This document shows, in pieces, positions 23,146 to 31,017 of a stretch of DNA of 35,961 bases (the first letter of the stretch is position 1; each line of letters opens with the position of its first letter). Source of the DNA: Acidovorax sp. CF316 (GTDB taxonomy: Bacteria > Pseudomonadota > Gammaproteobacteria > Burkholderiales > Burkholderiaceae_C); the NCBI RefSeq assembly GCF_000276605.1, contig NZ_AKJX01000262.1, positions 1-35,961 on the forward strand, read 5' to 3'. Position numbers and translations under genes: made by a program. The notes below the pieces were generated by a model. It worked only from the letters and a program-made list of their open reading frames with translations. It was not told the origin of the DNA and ran no database searches.

Positions 23146-24099
23146 TCAGGTTTTCGGGGCCACCGGCAGGCGCGTTCCCTGCCACTCCCCGCTGGCGCAC
23201 AGTTCGCGCACCACGTCCCCGATCAGCCGGAAGATCGCCCGCTTGGCATTGGTGGTGGGCAGGTGCACCGACAGGCACAGGCCGAGCGTGCGGTACATGG
23301 CGGGCGAGGCAATGCGGTGCGCGCGCAGGCGGCCCTCGCTGACCTCGCGCTGGGCCAGGCCCAGCGGCATGATGGTGGGCCCCAGGCCGGCCTCCACCGC
23401 GGCCTTCAGGGTGTAGACCGAATTGATCTCTGCGGCCACGCGCGCGGCCGGGTGCCCTGCGCTGCCCAGGGCCGCATCCACCAGCCAGCGCGTGCAGTGG
23501 CCGTGCGTGTTGGCGGGCCACACCAGCGGGCGGGCCAGGGCCTGCGCCAGGCTCACCTCGCCCGGCGGCAGGGCCTGCGGGTCCTGGGGCGATTCGAGAA
23601 AGACGAATTCCTCTTCGACCAGGGGCGTGAAAGTGGTGTCCTCCGATGGCATGGTGGGCGAGAAGATCGCCATGTCGACACGGCCGCGCAGCAACTGGTC
23701 GACCATGTTGCCGGTGAGCTCCTCGTTGAGGTGCAGCACCACCTCGGGGTAGCGGCGTGCGGCCGCGCGCATCAGCGGCAGCGCGATCATCGGCGAGACG
23801 CTCTGCGGCACGGCGGCCACGACGGTGCCGACGACAGAGTCGGCCGCCACGTGCACGGCGGCCTTGGCGTCCTGGACCTGCTTGGTGATGCCCTGGGCAT
23901 ACTCGTAGAACACCTTGCCGGCCTCGGTCATGGCCACGCCATTGCGCCCGCGCAGCAGCAGCTGGGTGCCCAGCTCGCCCTCGAGCTCGGTCATCTGCTT
24001 GCTCAGCGCCGACTGCGCCACATAGAGCTGCTGGGCCGCACGCGACAGGCTGCCGCAGTCCACAATGGCCACGAAATACTTGAACTGGCGCAATTCCAT
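23146..24099 (-). CDS. LysR-family transcriptional regulator (first)
   Basis: 317 residues; the ATG at 24099 follows GGAG and begins the canonical MELRQFKYFVAIVDCGSLSRAAQQLYVAQSALSKQ... helix-turn-helix (residues 1-60). The C-terminal effector domain (about 90-300) has the usual two-lobed pattern, with MIALPLMRAAARRYPEVVLHL at its start. It belongs to the branch that includes NAC- and CysB-like regulators with MELRQ starts. It lies on the same strand 85 bases after the second tannase-family gene, at the end of the transporter/dehydrogenase/esterase operon, and is the natural candidate to control it. Confidence 0.92.
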   Translation of the reverse strand: MELRQFKYFVAIVDCGSLSRAAQQLYVAQSALSKQMTELEGELGTQLLLRGRNGVAMTEAGKVFYEYAQGITKQVQDAKAAVHVAADSVVGTVVAAVPQSVSPMIALPLMRAAARRYPEVVLHLNEELTGNMVDQLLRGRVDMAIFSPTMPSEDTTFTPLVEEEFVFLESPQDPQALPPGEVSLAQALARPLVWPANTHGHCTRWLVDAALGSAGHPAARVAAEINSVYTLKAAVEAGLGPTIMPLGLAQREVSEGRLRAHRIASPAMYRTLGLCLSVHLPTTNAKRAIFRLIGDVVRELCASGEWQGTRLPVAPKT

Positions 24100-24184
24100 C
24101 GGCAAATCTCCGGCCGCCCCTCCGTGCAGGCCAGGGGCGGCAGGCCATTGTAGGGAGGGCGTGGCAGGCCGCCACGCCCCGGTG

Positions 24185-25750
24185 TCACTCCAGCGCGCAG
24201 TCGAAGCTGGCGGCTGCATTCACGTCGCCCGTGCCCTTGTAGCGCGGGTAGGCCGGGTGCTTGCACATCGGCCGCGCCATGGTGATGGCACCCGCGGCGT
24301 CGGTCTTGCGCAAGAGCAGCTTTTGCTGCGAGGCAGGCACACCGTGTTCCACCCAGGTGGCCATGGCCTGCAGCAGGTCCACCTTGTCGGGCCCCGGGCC
24401 GCCAAAGCAGTGGCCCACGCCCGGCGCCAGGAACAGCTCGACCGCCTCGTCGGCCTTGCGCTGGCCCAGGCTGGAGACCACCTGGTCGTAGTAGCGGATG
24501 GTGTCGTGCGCGCTCACCGAGGTGTCGGTCGTGCCGTTCCACAGGATCAGCTTGGCGCCGCGCGCGTGCAGCGGGGCCAGGTTGGGGTCGGTCGCACCGA
24601 ACAGGCCGCCGACGGTGGTCATGCGGTCCAGCCACTGGTCGGGGTTCCAGGTGGCGGTGTCGAAGGACGCGTCGCGCGCGATGAAGGAGCGGATGAAGCC
24701 GTCCGAGAACAGGCCCTGCGTCGATGCGCCGGCAAGGCTCGCCTGCGGCCAGATGTACTCGCCCCAGCCCTTGGCCGAGTTCTCGCCGCCGAACGGATAA
24801 CCCGGGTGCGACCAGGCACCATTGGCGGTCGCCACCGGCGAGGTGACGGCCTGCACCGTGGCGATCTGCGCGTCCGACAGGCAGCTGTCGCCGGTGTCGG
24901 CGCCGCCCGTGCAGCGCAGTGCCTTGGCGTCGAACTGGCAGGCGGCGGGCCGAGCGATGATGCTGTCGGCCAGGCCGTCGAGCCCGTCGCACTGCGCCAG
25001 CACCGCGTTGGCCAGCAGGTTCTGCTTGGCGGGGCTGAGCGCGCCGCCGAGGCCCTTGACCTGCCGGGCGATGCGGTTGAACTGCACGAACAGCCCCATC
25101 ACGTTGCCGGCCGGTGCCCGCGCGACGATGCCGTCGAAGTCCTCGGGAAAGCGCTGGGCCTGCATGAGCGCATCGTGCCCGCCCATGGAGCAGCCCTCGA
25201 AGTAGCTGCGCGCGGGCGGCGTGCCGAAGAACTGGGCCATCACCTCCTTGCCGGGCGGCAGGGCGCGGTGCTCGGATTGCTGCGCAAAGTCGAGCAGCTT
25301 GGCGGCATCGAGCGCGAACTCGCCCTTGAAGTAGTTCAGGTCGCGCGGCGGCGGGTAGTCGTAGCCGCCGTTGGTGCCGATGGTCGCGTAGCGCTCGGTG
25401 AAGATGGATTCGCTGAACTGCGCCGCGGCTGCCGTGGGCATGGCGCCATCGAAGCCGCCGCCGCCCAGGAAGGCGAGCTTGCCGTTCCAGCCCGTGGTGG
25501 GCAACCGGGCCTCGAAGCGCAGGGCCGAGTCCTTGAAGCGGGCCGTGACCACGCAGTACTCGGGCTGGGGCGGCGCCGCGGCGGCCAGCTTGGCGTCGTC
25601 GATCACCACGCTGCCGTTGGCCAGGGTCTTGCCCTGCAGGGTGGCGCATTTCTCGGCCAGCGGCATGGCAGGCGCGCCGTCTCCGCCGCAGCCGGCCAGG
25701 GTGGCGAGTGCGGCCGCAGGCAGCAGCAGCCATTGCATCAGTTTCGTCAT
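24185..25750 (-). CDS. Tannase/feruloyl-esterase family lipoprotein (second copy)
   Basis: 521 residues, ATG at 25750 with GGAGATCC upstream. Lipoprotein signal with lipobox LAGC (Cys21), Gly at +2. The complete CS-D-HC arrangement of tannases, feruloyl esterases and MHETase is present: Cys187-Ser188 in EGCSMGGHD, Asp409 in NGTTDTS, His447-Cys448 in GVGHCFGG. The calcium-loop-like QCDGLDGLADSII and C-terminal YKGTGDVNAAASFDC are shared with the first copy. It should hydrolyse an ester at the cell surface or in the periplasm. It starts 11 bases after the FAD dehydrogenase gene, so the two are translationally close partners. Confidence 0.92.
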   Translation of the reverse strand: MTKLMQWLLLPAAALATLAGCGGDGAPAMPLAEKCATLQGKTLANGSVVIDDAKLAAAAPPQPEYCVVTARFKDSALRFEARLPTTGWNGKLAFLGGGGFDGAMPTAAAAQFSESIFTERYATIGTNGGYDYPPPRDLNYFKGEFALDAAKLLDFAQQSEHRALPPGKEVMAQFFGTPPARSYFEGCSMGGHDALMQAQRFPEDFDGIVARAPAGNVMGLFVQFNRIARQVKGLGGALSPAKQNLLANAVLAQCDGLDGLADSIIARPAACQFDAKALRCTGGADTGDSCLSDAQIATVQAVTSPVATANGAWSHPGYPFGGENSAKGWGEYIWPQASLAGASTQGLFSDGFIRSFIARDASFDTATWNPDQWLDRMTTVGGLFGATDPNLAPLHARGAKLILWNGTTDTSVSAHDTIRYYDQVVSSLGQRKADEAVELFLAPGVGHCFGGPGPDKVDLLQAMATWVEHGVPASQQKLLLRKTDAAGAITMARPMCKHPAYPRYKGTGDVNAAASFDCALE

Positions 25751-25761
25751 GGTGGATCTCC

Positions 25762-27201
25762 TCAGTGGGTGTGGCGGTCCGGCCCGGCCGCCGCGACGAC
25801 CTTGCCGGGGTTGAAGATGTTGTGCGGGTCCAGCGCCTGCTTCACGGCGCGCATCAGCGCAACGCCCTGCGCGCCGTGCTCCTCGGCCAGGTAGTGCTGC
25901 TTGTGCAGGCCCACGCCGTGCTCGCCGGTGCAGGTGCCGCCATGGCGCAGCGCGCGCTGCACCAGGCGGTGGCTGAAGGCTTCGGCGGCGGCGTTCTCCT
26001 CGGCGCTGGCCGGGTCCACCAGCACCAGGCAGTGGAAATTGCCGTCCCCCACGTGGCCGAACACCGGCGCGATCAGGCCGTGCTCGGCCAGGTCGGCCTG
26101 GGTCTCTTCCATGCACTGCGCCAGCGCGGACAGGGGCACGCAGGCATCGGTGGTCAGGCTGCGGCTGCCGGGCTTGAGTTGCAGGCAGGCGAAGTAGGCA
26201 TGGTGGCGCGGCGTCCACAGGCGCGAGCGCTCCTCGGGCAGGTGGGCCCACTCGAAGGCACCGCCGCCATGGCCGGCAGCGATCTCGCGCACGGTGTCCG
26301 ACTGTTCGGCGATCTGCGCCTGGCTGCCGCAGAACTCCAGGAACAGCGTGGGGTGCTCGCTCAGCGTGGTGCGGCTGTGGGCGTTCACGGCGCGCAGGGT
26401 GAGCGCATCGAGCATCTCGGCGCGCGCCAGCGGCACGCCCATCTGGATCGACTCGATCACGCAGTCCACCGCGGCCCGCACGCTGGGGAAGTGCACCACC
26501 GCTGCGGCGCAGGCCTCGGGGTGCGGGTGCAGGCGCACCGTGGCCTCGGTGATCAGGCCCAGCGTGCCTTCCGACCCGCAGTACAGCTGCGTGAGGTTGT
26601 AGCCCGCCGCGCTCTTGCGTGCGCGTGAGGCGGTGCGCACCACCTCGCCGCTGGCGGTGACCACCGTCAGGCTCACCAGGTTGTCGCGCATGGTGCCGTA
26701 GCGCACGGTGTTGGTGCCGGATGCCGCGGTGGCCACCATGCCGCCGATGGAGGCGTCAGCCCCCGGGTCCACCGAAAAGAAGAAGCCGGTGCCCGCCAGC
26801 GCGGCATTGAGCTGCCCGCGCGTCACGCCCGCCTGCACCGTGGCCGTGAGATCGCCGGGGCGGATGGCGAGCACCTGGTTCATCTGCGAAAAGTCCACGC
26901 AGACGCCGCCCTCGACGGCCAGCAGGTGCCCCTCCACCGAGGAGCCCACGCCGAAGCCGATGATCGGCACGCGCTCGTGCGCGCAGGCCCGCACGACGAA
27001 GGCCACCTCCTCGCTGCTGTGCACGTAGACCACGGCATCGGGCGGCTGCGGCAGGTAGGCCGACTCGTCCGTGCCGTGCTGCAGCAGGACGGCCTGGCTG
27101 GTGCAGCAGCGCTCACCGAAGCGCTGGCGCAGGCGCGCGATCAGGTCGGGGGAGGGCGCGCGGCGTTGCGTGCGCGCAGGGGGACTCAGTTCCGCAAGCA
27201 T
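25762..27201 (-). CDS. FAD-linked 2-hydroxyacid dehydrogenase (D-lactate dehydrogenase/GlcD type)
   Basis: 479 residues; the ATG at 27201 is the first in the conserved frame, and the much longer open frame upstream is a shadow of the MFS gene. The PCMH-type FAD domain shows GFGVGSSVEGHLLAVEGG, VDPGADASIGGMVATAASGT and YGTMRDNLVSLTVV. The C-terminal domain has the metal/substrate histidines of this family (GHVGDGNFHCLVLV, then CTGEHGVGLHKQHYL) and ends DPHNIFNPGKV. It oxidises a D-2-hydroxy acid to the oxo acid, passing electrons to quinone or cytochrome. With a transporter and an esterase in the same operon, the hydroxy acid may be a released ester component; its identity is unknown. Confidence 0.92.
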   Translation of the reverse strand: MLAELSPPARTQRRAPSPDLIARLRQRFGERCCTSQAVLLQHGTDESAYLPQPPDAVVYVHSSEEVAFVVRACAHERVPIIGFGVGSSVEGHLLAVEGGVCVDFSQMNQVLAIRPGDLTATVQAGVTRGQLNAALAGTGFFFSVDPGADASIGGMVATAASGTNTVRYGTMRDNLVSLTVVTASGEVVRTASRARKSAAGYNLTQLYCGSEGTLGLITEATVRLHPHPEACAAAVVHFPSVRAAVDCVIESIQMGVPLARAEMLDALTLRAVNAHSRTTLSEHPTLFLEFCGSQAQIAEQSDTVREIAAGHGGGAFEWAHLPEERSRLWTPRHHAYFACLQLKPGSRSLTTDACVPLSALAQCMEETQADLAEHGLIAPVFGHVGDGNFHCLVLVDPASAEENAAAEAFSHRLVQRALRHGGTCTGEHGVGLHKQHYLAEEHGAQGVALMRAVKQALDPHNIFNPGKVVAAAGPDRHTH

Positions 27202-27254
27202 GGGAAGTCTCTTTCTGAACAAAGGGGGAGGGCGCTGCAGGCAGCGCCGCAGGG

Positions 27255-28580
27255 TCAGCGCGTGGGGGTGGGCTTCTCGGGCCTGGCGAACAGCACCAGC
27301 ACTGCGCCCACCACCAGCAGGGCGGCCAGCATGTGCAGGCCCGCGTCGGTGCTCTGGGTCGCGTCCTTGATCACGCCGATCAGGTAGGGCGCGGAAAAGC
27401 CCGAGAGGTTGCCGAAGGAATTGATGAAGGCAATGCCCGCCGCAGCCGCCGCACCGCCCAGAAAGGCCGTGGGCATGCCCCAGAAGACTGGCAGGGTGGC
27501 CATGATGCCCATGGTGGCCAGCGTGATGCCGGCCATGGCCCACACGGCGTTGCCATGGAAGGCCACGCTCAGCACCAGCCCGAGCGCGCCGACCACGGCG
27601 GCGATGGCGCTGTGCCAGCGGTATTCGAGCCGCCGGTCCGCACTGCGCGCCGCCAGGTACATGGCCACCACGCCGAAGGTCCAGGGGATGGCGCTGACCA
27701 GGCCGATGTCGAGTGCGCCCTGGACGCCCAGGGCCTTGATGATGCTGGGCAGCCAGAACGAGATGCCGTACAGCCCCGAGACGAAGGCGAAGTACACCAG
27801 CGCCAGCAGCCAGACGCGGGGATTGGACAGCACGGCCAGGATCTTCGGCTCGGGCTTGCCGGCATCCTCGGCCGCGATCTCGCGGGCGATCAGCGCGCGT
27901 TCGGTCGGGGTGAGCCAGCGCGCGTCCTTCACGCGGTCGTCGAGGTAGCGCCACACCACCAGGCCCAGCGCCACGGTGGGCAGGCCCTGCAGCAAAAACA
28001 GCCACTGCCACCCGGCCCAGCCGTTGGTGCCGCCCATGCCCTGCAGGATCCAGCCCGAGATCGGGCCGCCCAGGATGCCCGCGAACGGGATGGCGGCCAG
28101 GAACAGCGAGGTCGCCTTGCCGCGGCGTGCTGCGGGGTACCAGTAGGTGAGGTACAGGATGATGCCGGGAAAGAAACCCGCCTCGGCAGCACCCAGCAGG
28201 AAGCGGACCACGTAGAACGAGGTGGGCGAGCTGACGAACATGGTGCCCGCCGACAGCAGGCCCCAGGTGACCATGATGCGCGCGATCCAGCGGCGCGCGC
28301 CCACACGGTGCAGCACCACGTTGCTGGGCACCTCGAAGAGAAAGTAGCCCAGGAAGAAGATGCCTGCGCCCAGACCGTAGACCGCCTCGCTGAACTGCAG
28401 GTCGCCCTGCATCTGCAGCTTGGCGAAGCCCACGTTCACGCGGTCCAGGTAGGCCACGATGTAGCACAGGAAGAGCAGTGGCAGCAGGCGCCAGCCGACC
28501 TTGCGGTAGGTTGCGTCGGCTGCATCCGCTGTGTCGTCGAAGCGGCCCTCGTACGGCGGCGTCATTGCGGGGGAACCCAT
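27255..28580 (-). CDS. MFS transporter, anion:cation symporter (ACS) family
   Basis: 441 residues from the ATG at 28580; the extension to 28658 is less likely. About 12 membrane helices. Family marks are LCYIVAYLDRVNVGFAKLQM in helix 1, GYFLFEVPSNVVLHRVGARR between helices 2 and 3, and AAEAGFFPGIILYLTYWYP. ACS proteins import organic anions such as phthalate, tartrate, glucarate or 4-hydroxyphenylacetate with protons. It heads the operon that continues with the FAD dehydrogenase (gap 53 bases) and the esterase, so it probably imports their shared substrate or product. Confidence 0.93.
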   Translation of the reverse strand: MGSPAMTPPYEGRFDDTADAADATYRKVGWRLLPLLFLCYIVAYLDRVNVGFAKLQMQGDLQFSEAVYGLGAGIFFLGYFLFEVPSNVVLHRVGARRWIARIMVTWGLLSAGTMFVSSPTSFYVVRFLLGAAEAGFFPGIILYLTYWYPAARRGKATSLFLAAIPFAGILGGPISGWILQGMGGTNGWAGWQWLFLLQGLPTVALGLVVWRYLDDRVKDARWLTPTERALIAREIAAEDAGKPEPKILAVLSNPRVWLLALVYFAFVSGLYGISFWLPSIIKALGVQGALDIGLVSAIPWTFGVVAMYLAARSADRRLEYRWHSAIAAVVGALGLVLSVAFHGNAVWAMAGITLATMGIMATLPVFWGMPTAFLGGAAAAAGIAFINSFGNLSGFSAPYLIGVIKDATQSTDAGLHMLAALLVVGAVLVLFARPEKPTPTR

Positions 28581-28684
28581 GGCTGTCTCGCTTTCGTTGT
28601 TGGTGTGGCGAGATGGTTGCACCGGTGCCGGCCTGCACCGCCGGGGGTTACTACGCAAAATTCATATGGATTGGCGAGCTTCGT

Positions 28685-28699
28685 ATCTCTGAAAGAGAT
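28685..28699. promoter_or_regulatory. Candidate LysR-type operator upstream of the MFS operon
   Basis: A perfect inverted repeat ATCTCT-GAA-AGAGAT that fits the T-N11-A rule of LysR binding boxes (T at 28686, A at 28698). It lies 105 bases upstream of the MFS start. An imperfect ATTCATATGGAT palindrome sits about 20 bases nearer the gene (28660-28671). Either LysR protein encoded nearby could bind; the one at the end of this operon is the likelier partner. Confidence 0.55.
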
Positions 28700-28725
28700 G
28701 GTCGCAAGGGCATGCCGGCACAGGG

Positions 28726-29619
28726 TCAGGCGGCAAACAGGGCCCGGTTCTCACGGAACACATCGAGCAGGTGCTGCACCACGGCGCGGATCGGGGCCGC
28801 ATGCCGGTCCTGCCCGCGGATCAGCACGAAGATCTCGCGCGCCGGCGGCAGCGGTGCCAGCGGGCAGGGCTGCAGCTCGGGCACCTGCCGGCCGATGTAG
28901 TGCGGCAGCAGCGCAATGCCGGCCCCGGCCCGCGCAGCGGTGGCCTGCAGCACCTGGTTCTCGGCCCGGAAGGCAAAGCGCGCGCGGGGGAACTGCTGCA
29001 CCAGCCAGTTCGACTCCGGCATGCCCGCATGCTGCTCGTCGAAGCTGATGAACACCGGCGGCAGGCCCTGTTCGACGTCCGCGCAGTGCTGGCGTGTGCC
29101 ATAGAAGCCGAAGGCCATCTTGCCCGCAGGCCTGGCGATCAGATCGCCGTCGCCGGGCCGGCCCAGGCGCACGGCAATGTCGGCCTGGCGCCGGCTCAGG
29201 CTGATGGAATGCAGGTCCGTCGCCAGGTCGATGTCCAGCCCCGGATGGGCCACGGTGACCTTGGCCAGCTGCGCCGCCAGGAAGGCATGGGCCAGCGCCG
29301 GCGGTGCGTTGATGCGCACCAGCCCGCGCAGGTCCTCGCCTTCGCCATGCGCGGCCCGGGTCAGCGTCTGCGCCGCCGCTTCCATGCCGGTGGCCGCCTG
29401 CAATGCCACCTCGCCGGCCGGGGTCAGCACATAGCCGTCGGGGCGGCGCTCCACGAGCTTTTCGCCCATGCTGTGCTCCAGCGACTGGATGCGCCGGGCA
29501 ATGGTCGCGTGGTTCACCTGCAGCGCCCGGGCCGCGGCCGACAGGCTGCGGTAGCGCCCCAATGCCAGGAAGACGCGCACGTCCTGCCAGTCGACCTCTG
29601 TGCGTTTTCTATCAGCCAT
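28726..29619 (-). CDS. LysR-family transcriptional regulator (second)
   Basis: 297 residues. The N-terminal helix-turn-helix (about 10-70) reads VDWQDVRVFLALGRYRSLSA and VNHATIARRIQSLEHSMGEKL. The effector domain contains LVRINAPPALAHAFLA and ADIAVRLGRPGDGDLIARPAG, the pattern of LysR proteins that regulate neighbouring oxidoreductases. No clear ribosome site precedes the ATG at 29619. It is divergent by 105 bases from the SDR/tautomerase pair, the usual arrangement for LysR control. Confidence 0.92.
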   Translation of the reverse strand: MADRKRTEVDWQDVRVFLALGRYRSLSAAARALQVNHATIARRIQSLEHSMGEKLVERRPDGYVLTPAGEVALQAATGMEAAAQTLTRAAHGEGEDLRGLVRINAPPALAHAFLAAQLAKVTVAHPGLDIDLATDLHSISLSRRQADIAVRLGRPGDGDLIARPAGKMAFGFYGTRQHCADVEQGLPPVFISFDEQHAGMPESNWLVQQFPRARFAFRAENQVLQATAARAGAGIALLPHYIGRQVPELQPCPLAPLPPAREIFVLIRGQDRHAAPIRAVVQHLLDVFRENRALFAA

Positions 29620-29724
29620 TGCGCGAGGATAACGGCTACCGCTCCAGGGGGTGCGTCCCTACTCTACGGAGAGCGTCGGATCTCCCTTCGCAGTCGCTAT
29701 CGACACCACCCCAAGGAGCCATTC
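29620..29724. promoter_or_regulatory. Divergent control region of LysR and SDR genes
   Basis: 105 bases that should hold both promoters. An inverted repeat GGAGA-N8-TCTCC (29668-29685) and an overlapping CTCT-ACGG-AGAG (29662-29673) are candidate regulator sites. No confident -35/-10 pair was found. CAAGGAG near 29712 is the SDR ribosome site. Confidence 0.4.
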
Positions 29725-30435
29725 ATGAGTGAGAAAAGAGTCGCCATCGTCACCGGCGCATCGCAAGGCATCGGCGCAGCCATCGCTGCCGCCTACCGCC
29801 AACACGGCTACGCCGTGGTCGCCACCTCGCGCAGTATTCAACCCTCCACGGACCCGGATGTGCTTGCCGTGGCAGGCGATGTGCGCGATCGATCGGCCGC
29901 CGAGCGCCTGGTGGCCGCCGCGCTGGAGCGCTTTGGCCGCATCGACACGCTGGTCAACAACGCCGGCATCTTCCTGGGCAAGCCGTTCACCGAGTACACC
30001 GCCGAAGAGTTTGAGCGCGTGGTGGACGTGAACCTGGCCAGCTTCTTCCACACCACGCAGCTCGTGCTGCCGCACATGCTGCGCCAGGGCCGCGGCCACA
30101 TCGTGCAGATCACCACCACGCTGGTGCACCAGGCGATTGCCGGCGCGCCCTCAGGCCTGGCCCTGCTGACCAAGGGCGGGCTGGACGCGGTGACCCGCGG
30201 CCTGGCCATCGAGTACGCGCAGACCGGCGTGCGCGTGAACGCAGTGGCCCCCGGCATCATCAAGACACCCATGCACGACCCGGCGGCGCACGGCGTGCTG
30301 GCCGGCATGCACCCCATGGGCCGCATGGGCGAGGTCTCCGAGGTGGCCGATGCCGTGATGTACCTGGAGAACGCCGCCTTCGTCACGGGCGAGACCCTCA
30401 ACGTCGACGGCGGCCAGCACGCCGGCCGCTGGTGA
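29725..30435 (+). CDS. SDR-family protein lacking the catalytic tyrosine
   Basis: 236 residues, ATG at 29725 with AAGGAG upstream. The Rossmann half is classical: TGASQGIG (10-17), DVRD and NNAGIF. In the active site the usual Y-x3-K reads A-L-L-T-K: Lys150 is present, but position 146 is Ala, and the serine region reads QITTTLVHQ with no serine at the expected spacing. The C-terminus NVDGGQHAG and PGIIKTPMHD are normal. Either a subfamily with another acid-base residue or a non-classical role. It is 17 bases from the tautomerase gene and divergent from LysR. Confidence 0.9.
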   Translation: MSEKRVAIVTGASQGIGAAIAAAYRQHGYAVVATSRSIQPSTDPDVLAVAGDVRDRSAAERLVAAALERFGRIDTLVNNAGIFLGKPFTEYTAEEFERVVDVNLASFFHTTQLVLPHMLRQGRGHIVQITTTLVHQAIAGAPSGLALLTKGGLDAVTRGLAIEYAQTGVRVNAVAPGIIKTPMHDPAAHGVLAGMHPMGRMGEVSEVADAVMYLENAAFVTGETLNVDGGQHAGRW

Positions 30436-30452
30436 GAGAGGAGGCGACGACC

Positions 30453-30689
30453 ATGCCCTACGTCAACATCAAGGTCACGCGCGAGGGCACCGCGCCCGGC
30501 GCCAGCGCCACGACCCCCGAACAGAAGCGCGCCCTCATCCAGGGCGTCTCCGACCTCCTGTACGAGGTCATGGGCAAGCCGCAAGACTCCACCTTTGTGG
30601 TCATCGACGAGGTCGATCTCGACAACTGGGGCGTCGGCGGCCTGACCGTGCCCGAGTGGCGTGCGCGGTCCAAGGCGCAGCCGGGCTGA
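30453..30689 (+). CDS. 4-oxalocrotonate-tautomerase family protein
   Basis: 78 residues from the ATG at 30453, which has GAGAGGAGG upstream and places Pro directly after the initiator Met (MPYVNIKVTREG). That N-terminal proline is the catalytic base of the tautomerase superfamily once Met is removed; the in-frame GTG at 30432 would bury it and is rejected. The core EQKRALIQGVSDLLYEVMGK and VVIDEVDLDNWGVGG match the beta-alpha-beta unit. Likely a small cytoplasmic keto-enol isomerase working with the preceding SDR protein; the substrate is unknown. Confidence 0.92.
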   Translation: MPYVNIKVTREGTAPGASATTPEQKRALIQGVSDLLYEVMGKPQDSTFVVIDEVDLDNWGVGGLTVPEWRARSKAQPG

Positions 30690-30778
30690 CTTTGCTTGGC
30701 TGACTCGGGGAAGGCGCAGGGCCCCCGGAGGTCGCTGCCGGGGCAGGTGCATGCGGCCTGGGCAAGGCCGCGCAACCA

Positions 30779-30814
30779 AGAAAAAACCCCAAGCGGCGTG
30801 AGCCACTTGGGGTT
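30779..30814 (-). terminator. Intrinsic terminator downstream of tRNA-Ser
   Basis: AACCCCAAG (30785-30793) and CTTGGGGTT (30806-30814) pair, with an inner GGC/GCC and a GTGA loop. Read on the minus strand the stem is followed by a T-run (complement of A at 30779-30786). It lies just eight bases past the tRNA 3' end. Confidence 0.88.
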
Positions 30815-30820
30815 GTATCT

Positions 30821-30911
<91 letters not shown>

Positions 30912-30921
30912 GAAGCCTTCG

Positions 30922-30927
30922 ATTATA
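30922..30927 (-). promoter_or_regulatory. -10 box of the tRNA-Ser gene
   Basis: Minus-strand TATAAT (30927 to 30922), ten bases upstream of the mature tRNA 5' end. A -35 element is not convincing, which is tolerable for a consensus -10 box at a tRNA gene. Confidence 0.6.
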
Positions 30928-30971
30928 GCCACAGGTTTGGGCTGTTTTGGGAAGTTGGGGCAGGGCGGGTC

Positions 30972-30997
30972 AAAAAAACGCTGCATTGCCCATGCGC
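30972..30997 (-). terminator. Probable terminator of the NfeD/SPFH operon
   Basis: On the minus strand GCGCAT (30997-30992), a five-base loop and ATGC-A-GC form a six-pair stem with one bulge, followed by a seven-T run (complement of 30978-30972). It lies about 20 bases after the SPFH stop codon. Confidence 0.55.
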
Positions 30998-31017
30998 TCC
31001 CTATCGGGTGGGTGCCG

